Below are positions 16,139 to 24,684 of a DNA stretch of 50,217 bases, piece after piece (position 1 is the stretch's first letter; each line of letters starts with the position of its first letter). A model generated the notes under the pieces. That model did no database searches. It saw only the letters and a program-made list of their open reading frames with translations, and was not told the origin of the DNA. Made by a program: the position numbers and the translations under genes. This DNA comes from Sphingomonas naphthae (GTDB lineage: Bacteria; Pseudomonadota; Alphaproteobacteria; Sphingomonadales; Sphingomonadaceae), in contig NZ_CP117414.1 of the NCBI RefSeq assembly GCF_028607085.1, positions 1-50,217 on the forward strand, read 5' to 3'.

Positions 16139-16648
16139 CTAATAGGCGTTGGGCAGGACGCCAGGTAGGCGGCAGAGATGAGCGAAAGCGGCTATTGTCC
16201 CGGCATCGTCTGATCCGTGGCTTTGAAAGTCGACGCTAAGCTCACGCGACACGAAGTTCTGACCCCACCCCATACCGCTCACTCTCCGTAGAAACAATGT
16301 AAACGCCGCAGAGTTGGGGGCAGTCCACAAGAAGTAGTTGCGGCCTTGGGCCTGGAGTGGGTATGCCCACATGCCGGATAAATTGAGGGCTGGTGATGTC
16401 CCAATTTTTACAATTGCACTACTGGCGGGATACACCGCTACGGTGAAGTCCCATGTACCTTTGCGAATTAGCTGACATGTGGCGGTGATCCGATCTCCTT
16501 TGGGAGAGACCGTACGGAGATAGTAGCCTCCGGTGGTCGCACGAATGCTGAGGACATCAAAAAGGCTGGGCTTGGTCTGCGCACGGAGCGGCCACGGCGG
16601 CAGGGCAGTCAGCGCCGTCCCCACGGCTATCAATAAAAATCGTCTCAT
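16139..16648 (-). CDS. Exported protein of unknown function
   Basis: 169-residue protein starting at ATG 16648 (MRRFLLIAVG) with GGAGG 9 nt upstream and a clear signal peptide (LLIAVGTALTALPPWPLRAQ, cleavage after RAQ). The mature part is a beta-rich domain with alternating hydrophobics (GGYYLRTV, TATCQLI, TWDFTVAVYPASSAIVKIG) and many aromatic residues. No family was recognised. It is separate from the preceding exported protein by about 280 bp, which contain nothing I can identify. Confidence 0.62.
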   Translation of the reverse strand: MRRFLLIAVGTALTALPPWPLRAQTKPSLFDVLSIRATTGGYYLRTVSPKGDRITATCQLIRKGTWDFTVAVYPASSAIVKIGTSPALNLSGMWAYPLQAQGRNYFLWTAPNSAAFTLFLRRVSGMGWGQNFVSRELSVDFQSHGSDDAGTIAAFAHLCRLPGVLPNAY

Positions 16649-17074
16649 GTGAATCGCCTCCGCAAGTGGACGATACTCGGATGCGCAATGTCGGCAAATG
16701 GGCGTTTCTGCCGGCCTCGCCCTTCTTGAAAAGGAAGGTCGAGTGGGAATCCCAAGCACAACGCCCTGAAAAGCAATGTGTTGGGTGCCGTTTTCTCGAA
16801 ATCTGTTCCCAAATCGATTTTCTCGAAATGGCCTAAACGACACGAGAAAACGGGAATCCTTAGCTGACCGTTTTTGGCGACGGAACTATACCCAATTTCT
16901 AATTAGGCATCCGGTAAGGATGTCGCGCATGTCCTGACTTTCTAACGTTGCAAATGTCGCTACTTTTGCAACCACATCGCGGCAGAGCGGCCGGCTTTCA
17001 TGCAGCGGAGCTAAACGGCTCGGGCCCGAATCCCCCTCCGCTACGTTAACCTAGATCGCTGCGGAGTTAGCCCG
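16649..17074. other. Intergenic region, no gene identified
   Basis: About 425 bp between the divergent exported-protein gene and the response regulator. It holds dyads around GTTTTCTCGAAAT and CGATTTTCTCGAAAT (about 16790-16830), possibly a binding site. I see no coding frame with support. Confidence 0.35.
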
Positions 17075-17422
17075 ATCTATCACGTACTCATCATCGAAGA
17101 CGACCCGTTCGTGGCCATGCACCTGTCGATGCTGGCTGAGGATGCGGGAGCCACATCCATCGGCACTGCCGACACCGAGGCCGAGGCTGTTCTTGCAGCT
17201 CAGGAACAGCGGCCGGATGTAATTCTGTCAGACGTTCGCCTGATTGAAGGCACCGGACCCAATGCAGTTGCGCGCATCCGTACCGATTGCGGGCCGATAC
17301 CGGTCATCTTCGTCACCGGAACGCCCGAAGAATGCAAGCCGTGCCACTATGCTGCTGCGGTCCTTAGCAAGCCAGTAAACGACCGAATGCTGGTTGCCGC
17401 CTTCACGAAGATAGCTCCTTAG
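17075..17422 (+). CDS. Single-domain response regulator with no standard start codon
   Basis: Receiver domain, about 115 residues, for phosphorelay from a histidine kinase. Reading from 17075, IYHVLIIEDDPFVAMHLSML gives the acidic pair (residues 8-10), the phospho-acceptor D53 (VILSDVRL) and the conserved K99 (VLSKPV), all in place. However, no ATG, GTG or TTG exists between the in-frame stop at 17012 and GTG 17111, which would remove the first strand and the acidic pair. The codon at the expected start is ATC, 8 nt after GGAG. Either it uses a rare start or it was disabled by an ATG-to-ATC change. The HWE kinase at 17545 is its likely partner. Confidence 0.72.
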   Translation: MYHVLIIEDDPFVAMHLSMLAEDAGATSIGTADTEAEAVLAAQEQRPDVILSDVRLIEGTGPNAVARIRTDCGPIPVIFVTGTPEECKPCHYAAAVLSKPVNDRMLVAAFTKIAP

Positions 17423-17544
17423 ACGCGTACAAGGCGCGGCCTTACGTCCGCTATCTGAGTTCCAGCACGTGACCCGAACGGTCGCCCCCGTCTTCTCTCC
17501 GCCGCTCTCGCTCGTTTGAACAGTCGCTGCTATTCAGCACCTGC

Positions 17545-19158
17545 ATGTCACAAAATCTGAAGCCGAGCTATGAGGAGTTGGAAGCCGAGCTGGCGCAGGC
17601 GAAGGAGCGCCTACGCTTGGCCGAGCTTCTTACGCAACCCTTGGGGGCAGCGAGCGACGCGCGCGCCGATCACCTGGAAGAGCGTCCCCAGCAGGCCTAC
17701 CAGCGCAGTGACCAGCGGCAAAGCAGCCAGCTTGCTGAAAGAGGTGGAGCCCATCAGTCGGCCGCGGGCGTCGCCCAAGGCGAAGCACTACGTCGTGCGA
17801 TTCTTGATAGCTCGACCGAATACGCGATCATCTCGCTTGATCGGGATGGCATGATCACGAGCTGGAATGAAGGCGCTGTCCAGACCATGGGCTGGACGGA
17901 AGATGAGATGCTGGGCAAACCGGCCCACGTTTTCTTCACGCCGGAGCAGATCAACGCCGGAATCCCCGAACAGGAGATGAGGGAAGCGATCGAGACCGGC
18001 CGCGGCGAGGACGAGCGATATCACCTGCGTAAGGATGGATCACGCTTCTGGGCGAATGGTTTGATGATGCCGCTGGAAGCCGATAATTTGAATATCGGCT
18101 TCGTGAAGATCCTCCGCGACCGCAGCATCCAGCATCGCGCACAGGAAGAGCTGAAGAAGGTGGCGGGCGAGCTGGCCTTTGATCGCGCTACGCTGCGCGC
18201 CGTGTTCGAGAACGCGCCGGTCGGGCTATCGCTGGCAGCCGCACCGACCGGGGAGTCCATACTCGTCAACGAGCAGATGCGGCGCCTTACCGGTCGCGAC
18301 TTCTCTGCTGGCAGCATGGAACGCTACCTGGGCGCGGGTGCGATCCACGAGGACGGCACTCCCTATACGCTGGACGACTATCCGCAGGTACAGGCAATCC
18401 GGCACGGCATCGGAACGTATGCGGCGCCATTCCTGATCGAGCGGCCCGACGGTACGCGGATCAAGACCGAGGTGAGCTCCGTGCCGTTGCGTGACGCGAA
18501 CGGCAGCATGACGGGTGCGGTCAGCGTCGTCGTCGATGTCCATGAGCGCGAGCAGGCGCTGGAGCAGCAGGAGATCCTGACTGGTGAGCTGGCTCACCGC
18601 ATGAAGAACACCATGGCGATGGTGCAGGCGATCGTGCACCAGTCGCTACGCTCAGCCAACACGCTTGAAGAAGCACGCGAAAGCGTAACCGAGCGGTTCG
18701 AGGCGCTGGCCCGCGCTCAGGACCTGCTTACCGCCAGTAATTGGCAGGTGTCGAACCTCGATGCGGTGGTGCAGGCAGCTTTGGCACCGGTCAACGATAG
18801 CGAGCGTATCGCCATCAGCGGTGAGCCAAGCGAGGTGGGTGCCAGAGCTGCGCTGTCATTTACGCTGGTGCTGCACGAGCTCGCGACCAATGCGGTCAAA
18901 TACGGAGCCCTGTCAGTTCCTGACGGGCGCGTGATGATCGACTGGCGGCGGCAGGATTGCGCCGGTGCCGAGCGCCTGATGTTTACCTGGGCAGAGCAGG
19001 GCGGCCCCCCGGTCACGATACCTACCCGCAAGGGCTTTGGCACACGGCTGATCGACAGCATGGGTCGGTCGTTCGGCGGTCGCAGCGAGTTGCATTATCC
19101 GCCAGAAGGCGTCCGCTGGCTGGTCGAGGCTGACCCTGCGCGGCTCCTGATTATCTGA
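17545..19158 (+). CDS. HWE-family sensor histidine kinase with two PAS domains
   Basis: 537-residue soluble sensor kinase. An N-terminal coiled coil (YEELEAELAQAKERLRLAE) is followed by PAS 1 (about 82-195, SLDRDGMITSWNEGAVQTMG), PAS 2 (about 213-335), the dimerization/phosphoacceptor helix with H351 (GELAHRMKNTMAMVQAIV), and an HWE-type ATPase with HELATNAVKYGALS and TWAEQGGPP. HWE kinases are an alphaproteobacterial class that often feed single-domain regulators and the general stress response. The receiver gene just upstream (17075) supports this. No transmembrane segment is present, so the signal is intracellular. PAS 1 lacks the LOV GRNCRFLQ motif, so light sensing by flavin is unlikely. 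Confidence 0.9.
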   Translation: MSQNLKPSYEELEAELAQAKERLRLAELLTQPLGAASDARADHLEERPQQAYQRSDQRQSSQLAERGGAHQSAAGVAQGEALRRAILDSSTEYAIISLDRDGMITSWNEGAVQTMGWTEDEMLGKPAHVFFTPEQINAGIPEQEMREAIETGRGEDERYHLRKDGSRFWANGLMMPLEADNLNIGFVKILRDRSIQHRAQEELKKVAGELAFDRATLRAVFENAPVGLSLAAAPTGESILVNEQMRRLTGRDFSAGSMERYLGAGAIHEDGTPYTLDDYPQVQAIRHGIGTYAAPFLIERPDGTRIKTEVSSVPLRDANGSMTGAVSVVVDVHEREQALEQQEILTGELAHRMKNTMAMVQAIVHQSLRSANTLEEARESVTERFEALARAQDLLTASNWQVSNLDAVVQAALAPVNDSERIAISGEPSEVGARAALSFTLVLHELATNAVKYGALSVPDGRVMIDWRRQDCAGAERLMFTWAEQGGPPVTIPTRKGFGTRLIDSMGRSFGGRSELHYPPEGVRWLVEADPARLLII

Positions 19159-19458
19159 GGCGCTGGAACAGCTTTGTCGCCAACCCGCTGAGTTTTCGGC
19201 GTCTCATATGTCGCGCTTTGCCGGTCCTGCCTGATCGTGGGTGATCCATGTCCACGCAATCCGTCACTCGATCTATGCGTCGCGAAGTCAATGGCTTAGC
19301 GTACGATACTAAACATCCTCTCACCGGCCCCCAAGACGATGTCGACCCGCGTGCCGATCTCTCAGTACACGCTACGATCGCGCTTTCTGATGCGACATGC
19401 TATATCGTGGTGTACATGGCGGGGTGAACATCAGATCCGCTGATCACAGAGACAATCC
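19159..19458. other. Intergenic region, nothing identified
   Basis: Three hundred bases after the kinase gene with no supported frame, hairpin or recognisable promoter. Confidence 0.3.
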
Positions 19459-19653
19459 ATGGCGAATGCCAAAGACGTAGCGGCTGTTATTCAGTCAGCG
19501 CTTGATGAGATCGGCGTAGCCGGCCAGCTTGAGATGTCGATGGACGGGCAGGAGGTCCGTAGCTCCCTTGGCTTCCCGAGTGGCGATGACCTTCATGTCG
19601 GTGTCGTCGTGGAAAACCTTCTAGAGAAACCGATCCAACCGTCGCCAGACTGA
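19459..19653 (+). CDS. Small hypothetical protein
   Basis: 64-residue protein (MANAKDVAAVIQSALDEIGV) with a predicted amphipathic helix at the N-terminus and a beta-rich middle (LEMSMDGQEVRSSLGFP, DDLHVGVVVENLL). No family recognised. The composition matches the neighbouring coding genes. Coding status is likely but not certain. Confidence 0.5.
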   Translation: MANAKDVAAVIQSALDEIGVAGQLEMSMDGQEVRSSLGFPSGDDLHVGVVVENLLEKPIQPSPD

Positions 19654-19784
19654 CAATAATTTAAGCTGTTTGCGGTGCAGCAATGCCTGCCAATTTGGGC
19701 AGCAGGCGCCGGGAGTGCTCGCTCGACCAAGCAAGGTCACCGCCATAGCTGATGTTGTACAAAAAAAGACATCATCCTTTCCTG

Positions 19785-19961
19785 CTACGTCGCAATAATT
19801 TCCGAAAGGTTTGGTACCGCTTCATACTCATTGAGCTTGGCCAGTAGTTCCTGGAAAGGGTCATCGTCTGACACCGGAAACAGGCGGTGAAATCCAGTTC
19901 CGAGAACCTCTACGTCGCGCTGCGTAAGCAGCCCAACAGCTACAATTCGACCATCCGACAT
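19785..19961 (-). CDS. Small hypothetical protein
   Basis: 58-residue protein starting at ATG 19961 (MSDGRIVAVGLLTQRDVEVL), preceded by GGGGAC. Its frame is open 48 nt further upstream, but that extension lacks a ribosome site. The sequence is mixed alpha/beta, with no motif recognised. It is convergent with 19459-19653. Confidence 0.45.
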   Translation of the reverse strand: MSDGRIVAVGLLTQRDVEVLGTGFHRLFPVSDDDPFQELLAKLNEYEAVPNLSEIIAT

Positions 19962-20116
19962 CGCACGTCCCCGGATCTTGCCGAAGTCTCTTAACGGGCG
20001 AGCGCCCATTAGGTGCCATGTGGCGGCTCGCAGATGCTCGCCTTCCGGTGTTGGCCTTTACGCCTGCGCGATCGAAACTATCATCGGCCGCCTAAATGAG
20101 GCCGGCCTCGAAGCCG

Positions 20117-21866
20117 CTATGGTGCTGGGGAGCTTCGCTTAAGCGGTTGGTGATCCAAATTGCGTGCGACATCGGCTACCTGGGCACTCTCGCATAGATA
20201 AACAGTCAGATCGGCGAGCGGCATGGGACGGCCAAAAAGGTAGCCCTGCGCTGTCGGGCACCCACAAGCGCGTAACAGGTCGCATTGCGCTTCGGTCTCA
20301 ACGCCTTCCGCGATGACTTCGACCCCAAGGCTCGTTGCAAGATAGACCATCGCGTTGACGACCGCGGCATCGACACGATCCGTGCAGATGTCGCGGATGA
20401 AGCTTCGATCGATCTTCAGCCGGCTAAGCGGATAGCGCTTGAGCAGGCTGAGTGACGCAAAGCCGGTCCCGAAATCGTCAAAAGCGATCCCAACTCCCGC
20501 CTTTCGTAGCGCGCGCAGAGGCGCGAGCATGGTGTCGTCGTGCCGCAGGACGATATTCTCGGTAATCTCAAGCTCCAGCGCCTCGGGCGGCAAGCCGGTC
20601 CGCTCAAGCACCGCGGCGACGTCGATCGCCAGCCGGCCCGTGCTGAACTGAGCGCCGAACACGTTGACGCCTATTATCAGATCAGGAACCTTGCGGCGCA
20701 TCTCGATAGCGTGAGCGCATGCGGTCTCCATGACCCACCGGCCAATTTCCGGCGCGAGAAGGCCGCTCTCGACCGTCGGGAGGAAATTATCAGGCGGGAG
20801 CAAACCTTGTACTGGGTGACGCCAGCGTAGCAGAGCCTCAACACCGAGAAGTGCGCCGTCAGCTATCCGAACCTGCGGCTGGTAGAATAGCTCGAACTCG
20901 TTTTCGTCGATCGCGCGGCGCAGTTCGCCTTCGAATGCCCGGCGATTGATAGCCGCGTCGCGCAGCGGCCAGATTGAAAAGTCTGGTCTCATTGCCTCGA
21001 CGTTCGCCGATGTCCCGGATAATGGCACCGAAGCTTGCCTGGTCACCTTCGCGCCACATCGACAAGGAGAGTTCGATTGGAAACTCTGACCCATCCTGAC
21101 GCGCGGCATCCAGTTCAACAGTCGTACCGACGAGCCGCGGCTTGCCGCCAGCCGCAACCCGCTGCAGCCCGCCACCGTGGCCACCGCGCATGCGTTCCGG
21201 CACGATGATGTCGAGGCTTTTGCCCGTCGCCTCGTCTGCGGTAAACCCGAACAGCCGCTCGCACGCAGCATTCCAGAACGTGATATCGCCGTGATGGTCG
21301 GCACAGATGATGCCGTCGGGTGATGTAGCGGCGATGTTTTCGAACCGGGTCTGGCCTATCGCCCCTGCCACCGCCAAGCGGCGCATCTCGAGTCTGTCCG
21401 TCACGATCCTGGCGAGCGCTTGAAGGTTCGTCTTGTCCTTGTCGGAAAAGCCGTTCCTCGGCCGGTTATCAATGATGCAGAGCGAGCCAATCGCGAATCC
21501 ACCGGGAGAGCGCAGTGGAACGCCGGCATAGAAGCGGATATAGGGGCTGCCAGTTACGAGCGGGTTGGTGGCGAAGCGCGGATCCAGCAATGCATCAGGA
21601 ATGACGAGTATGTCGGTCTGGGCGATCGCATGCGCGCAGAAAGAAACGTCCCGCGTGGTCCCGCATATATCAAGGCCGATGCGCGCCTTGAACGTCTGGG
21701 TGTCGCGTTCGACAAGCGAGACCAGTGCGATGGGGACGTCGAACAGCCGTGCTGCGAGCTTAACCATTTCGTTGAGGTCGACATCGTCGTTCTCACTGAG
21801 CAGATCATATTCCGCCAGCGCCGCTAATCGAGCGTCTTCGTTGAAGAGATGAGGAGCCGATCGCAT
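20117..21866 (-). pseudogene. GAF-PAS-EAL cyclic-di-GMP phosphodiesterase gene, broken by deletion and frame change
   Basis: Starts at ATG 21866 (MRSAPHLFNE; AGGAAA upstream). The first frame encodes a GAF domain (about residues 20-165, ALVSLVERDTQTFKARIGLD) and a PAS domain (TSPDGIICADHHGDITFWNA), ending ERRGNETRLFNLAA near 20985. The EAL domain continues in another frame from about 20975 to 20117, with VEALLRWRHP, ELEITENI, FDDFGTGFASL and EGVETEAQ all intact. In relatives a GGDEF domain lies between PAS and EAL; here it is absent and the frame is lost at the junction. A deletion of roughly 480 bp explains both. The EAL part has no start codon of its own with a good ribosome site, so full activity is doubtful. 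Confidence 0.8.
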
Positions 21867-21997
21867 GCTTTTCCTGACGCTAGGGTTCGTCGCTGCCGAC
21901 AATAAGCCCGTACCCTCAACACCGCGTTACTGGGCATAGGTTGCGTGGAGAGCGGCTGAATTCGTTTCGGAAGAAAGCCGCTAAATTTACCGCACGT

Positions 21998-22084
21998 TCA
22001 ATTCGCAAGCAGTCCGCGGATGCGGCTTGCCAGTGCCTCCATCGCAAACGGTTCCATCAGAATGTGCATGCCTGGGGTAAGAAG
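21998..22084 (-). pseudogene. C-terminal remnant of a receiver domain
   Basis: Minus-strand codons read LLTPGMHILMEPFAMEALAS then RIRGLLAN and stop (TGA at 21998-22000). This has the shape of the end of a response-regulator receiver (usually ...KPF...L...I..LL), with Glu in place of the conserved Lys. Nothing upstream continues the domain. It is probably the tail left after deletion of a regulator or hybrid kinase gene. Confidence 0.5.
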
Positions 22085-22224
22085 CCCGAGCCCGATGGTC
22101 CTGTCAGTCAGAGCCAGGGCAATTTGCCTGGACAGAAGGCCGCTAAAGCGGCTGCTTTCGGGCGGGTACTGTGCATGAGAGAACTGGCAGACCGAACGTT
22201 GACGAGCTTTTATGGAATGGCCAA

Positions 22225-22533
22225 ATGGAATCGAAAGAAGAGTATCAGGGCAGGGTGGCGTCAGCGTTGCTGAAGGCGATTACCGACACGTCATTGGTCG
22301 ATATTGACGGTACCACAACCGCTTACATCCGTTCGGCAGAAGTATGCGACGCGCTGATCACCGCTTTGGCGGTCATAATGGAAGGCGCTCCGCAATGCCG
22401 AACGAGAAAAGGCATGAGGGCAATGTCTGAGGCTGCCGGCCGCAATCTTCTAACGATGATGCGCGAAATGGAAAAGCTTCGTGCCGAAACTGGTGCGAGC
22501 GCATTTAACGCCAGGGTGATCTACCCAAGTTGA
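22225..22533 (+). CDS. Hypothetical protein, helical
   Basis: 102-residue protein starting at ATG 22225 (MESKEEYQGRVASALLKAIT); an open frame continues 54 nt upstream without a ribosome site. It is mostly helical: VCDALITALAVIMEGAP, then a basic/charged helix (NLLTMMREMEKLRAETG). No family recognised. It lies directly before the stress island but is separated from it by about 160 bp. Confidence 0.55.
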   Translation: MESKEEYQGRVASALLKAITDTSLVDIDGTTTAYIRSAEVCDALITALAVIMEGAPQCRTRKGMRAMSEAAGRNLLTMMREMEKLRAETGASAFNARVIYPS

Positions 22534-22694
22534 AATCCGTAATCCAGCATTCGGGTATGCCCGGCCTGCGCATGACGCTGTAGTACCGCAACACGATACT
22601 ATCAGATCAATGCGGACTTGGAACGTTGATGCCCGCGATGCGCTCGGGATCAGCAGCCCCGCCATGCGGCAGGGCAAGCTGAAGGAGAATGAGC

Positions 22695-23201
22695 ATGTCG
22701 ACGCCTGAAGACCTGAAGGACGTGTACACGGACGAGCTAAAGGACCTGTGGTCGGCCAACGACCAGATGCAGAAGGTACTGAAAAAGATCACGTCCAAGG
22801 CTAGCGATGCGACGCTGAAGGACATGCTGAAAAATTCTCAGGACGGCATCACCAAGCATACGGAAATCCTCAAGGAACTGATCGCCGGCCAGGATGAGAA
22901 GGTCTCCAAGGAGCATTGCAAGGGCATGGAGGGTCTGGTCGCCGAGGCAACCAAGCATGTCCTCGAGGAAGGACCCGATAAGGGACCAGTACTCGATACG
23001 CTTATCATCGCCCAGTACCAGCGCATGACCCATTACGGCATCGCCGGCTTCGGTACCGCTGCTGCCTATGCTAAAGCGCTGGGACTAAAGGACGACAACA
23101 AGAAGCTGCGCGAGGCCACCAAGGAAATTTACGGTGGCGACGAGTTCATGACGAAGCTCGCTGAGACCGCGGTTAACGCGAAGGCCGACAAGGCAGCATA
23201 A
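22695..23201 (+). CDS. Ferritin-like DUF892 protein (YciE/YciF family)
   Basis: 168-residue four-helix protein of the DUF892 family, linked to osmotic and oxidative stress. The pattern is typical: TPEDLKDVYTDELKDLWSA, LKDMLKNSQDGITKHTEIL, and a C-terminal helix with AQYQRMTHYGIAGFGTAAAY, where Glu and His residues form the predicted di-metal site. The start at 22695 was chosen because AAGGAGA is 7 nt upstream; an ATG at 22689 is too close to it. A strong hairpin terminator follows immediately. First gene of the stress island. Confidence 0.9.
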   Translation: MSTPEDLKDVYTDELKDLWSANDQMQKVLKKITSKASDATLKDMLKNSQDGITKHTEILKELIAGQDEKVSKEHCKGMEGLVAEATKHVLEEGPDKGPVLDTLIIAQYQRMTHYGIAGFGTAAAYAKALGLKDDNKKLREATKEIYGGDEFMTKLAETAVNAKADKAA

Positions 23202-23209
23202 GGCACGAC

Positions 23210-23248
23210 GCGGCTCGCCTGCTCCCAGGCGAGCCGCATGTTCGTTTT
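23210..23248 (+). terminator. Rho-independent terminator after the DUF892 gene
   Basis: A 12-bp perfect stem (GCGGCTCGCCTG / CAGGCGAGCCGC) with a 4-base loop, followed by a T-rich stretch (TTCGTTTT). Confidence 0.88.
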
Positions 23249-23265
23249 CCTCAGGAGACATCGTA

Positions 23266-23475
23266 ATGAAGAAGCGTACAGCACTTGCACTTGCTACCGG
23301 TATGTCACTGGCTTGCGCAGGCCAGGCACCTGCCAGCACGAAACCCTGCCGGGACAAGGCCGGCAAGATCATTCAGTGCCCCAAAGTCCGCAAGGCATCA
23401 CCCCGGTGCAAGGACGAGCGCGGTAAATTCGCGCCCTGCGCTCCGAAGAATGCTGCGGGCGCACCCACCCATTGA
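23266..23475 (+). CDS. Small exported cysteine-containing protein
   Basis: 69-residue protein (MKKRTALALATGMSLACAGQ) with a signal peptide and AGGAGA 8 nt before the ATG. The mature part is basic, with CxxKxGKxxxC repeats: KPCRDKAGKIIQCPK and PRCKDERGKFAPCAPK. The duplicated pattern looks like a small disulfide- or metal-binding unit. Similar short exported proteins are common in sphingomonads but have no known function. Confidence 0.65.
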   Translation: MKKRTALALATGMSLACAGQAPASTKPCRDKAGKIIQCPKVRKASPRCKDERGKFAPCAPKNAAGAPTH

Positions 23476-23635
23476 TACTCGTTCCGTCGTGTTTCAAACC
23501 TCATTCGACCCTGATTGCGATGCGCACGGAACGGAGTGCTTCGGCAGGCACTTAGCTGTATCGATCAGGCTATGTCGGCAGGCCATTCTGCCAACCTGAT
23601 AGTGCTACCTGTTTGAGCGCTTGAAGGGACGGGCA

Positions 23636-24031
23636 ATGATTTCCGATGCTGACGAGGTCCGCGTTCCTCTGGTCGAGGAACGGGTTCAGGTCGAAAAGGT
23701 CGAGGTCGAGACCGATCGCGTCCGTGTCCGGACCGTCGTCGACGAGCATTTTGAAACTATCGAGCAGGTCCTGCAAACCGGCCGACTTGATGTGCGCAAT
23801 ATCCCGCTCGATCAGGAAGTAGCGGAGGCACCCGCGCCCCGGCAGGATGGCGATACCCTGATCGTATCGATTGTGGAGGAGCGCCTCGTGAAGCGCCTGT
23901 TCCTCGTCGAAGAAGTCCACATCACGCAATCGTCGCATGCCGAGGCCGTCAGTGTCCCGGTGTCGCTGCGCCGCATGCGCGCAGTCGTCGAGCAAGACGC
24001 TGCAGACTCATTACCAACAGGAAGAGAATAA
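23636..24031 (+). CDS. DUF2382 (YsnF/AvaK-like) stress protein
   Basis: 131-residue protein starting at ATG 23636 (MISDADEVRVPLVEERVQVE). It has the DUF2382 pattern of alternating Val/Glu/Arg strands: EERVQVEKVEVETDRVRVRT, EVAEAPAPRQDGDTLIVSIV, VKRLFLVEEVHIT. The family is associated with stress responses and with photosystem-like PRC-barrel proteins in other bacteria. It overlaps the next gene by one base (TAATG), so the two are translated together. Confidence 0.82.
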   Translation: MISDADEVRVPLVEERVQVEKVEVETDRVRVRTVVDEHFETIEQVLQTGRLDVRNIPLDQEVAEAPAPRQDGDTLIVSIVEERLVKRLFLVEEVHITQSSHAEAVSVPVSLRRMRAVVEQDAADSLPTGRE

Positions 24032-24654
24032 TGGCAGATCCCAAGGACACCCGCGGCGCTCCGCCGCGCGAAATGCATATCGGCAAAAAGAAGGGCACCA
24101 ACTGGCTGGCCTGGATTGCGCTGCTCGCCGGCATCCTTGCCTTGCTCTTCGCTCTCAGCCGCTGCGGTCGCGATGATGCATCTGCAGTCACGACGGTGGC
24201 CTCAACCAACACGACCGATGTTGTTGCTACGACACCGAACGCTGGATCGGCAACGGCTCTGGCCGGCACGTCCGGTCTGGGCGGCTACCTTGCCGGTACC
24301 GAGGCGGCGCCGCGAACCTTCCAGTTCGAGAAGCTGACCTTCGACACTGCCAAAAGCACGCTGCGCCCTGACGATGCCGAGGAAGTCGGCACGATCGCCG
24401 CGGTCCTAAAGCAGTACGGCAACACCCACGTACGCATAGCCGGCTACGCCGATGCCCGCGGGTCCGATGCCGCCAATGCAGCACTCGGCAAGGCACGGGC
24501 TGACGCTGTCAAAGCGGGCCTGGTCGCTCAGGGCATTGCCGCTGATCGCATCGAGACCGTCTCAGGCGGCGAAAGCGATCCTGTCGGCACGAACGCTACC
24601 GCTTCAGGCCAAGCCGAAAACCGTCGCACCGAGCTCGTCGTAACGTCGCGCTGA
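24031..24654 (+). CDS. OmpA-family protein with N-terminal membrane anchor
   Basis: 207-residue protein with one transmembrane helix (about residues 26-43, WLAWIALLAGILALLFAL), a Thr/Ala-rich linker, and a C-terminal OmpA peptidoglycan-binding domain: FQFEKLTFDTAKSTLRPD, VRIAGYADARGSDAANAALG, KARADAVKAGLVAQGI and ENRRTELVV. It should anchor in the inner membrane with the OmpA domain in the periplasm, tying envelope and cell wall. It lies in an operon with the DUF2382 genes on both sides. Confidence 0.88.
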   Translation: MADPKDTRGAPPREMHIGKKKGTNWLAWIALLAGILALLFALSRCGRDDASAVTTVASTNTTDVVATTPNAGSATALAGTSGLGGYLAGTEAAPRTFQFEKLTFDTAKSTLRPDDAEEVGTIAAVLKQYGNTHVRIAGYADARGSDAANAALGKARADAVKAGLVAQGIAADRIETVSGGESDPVGTNATASGQAENRRTELVVTSR

Positions 24655-24684
24655 TCTTTACCGAACCTACCAGGAGAGACTATC

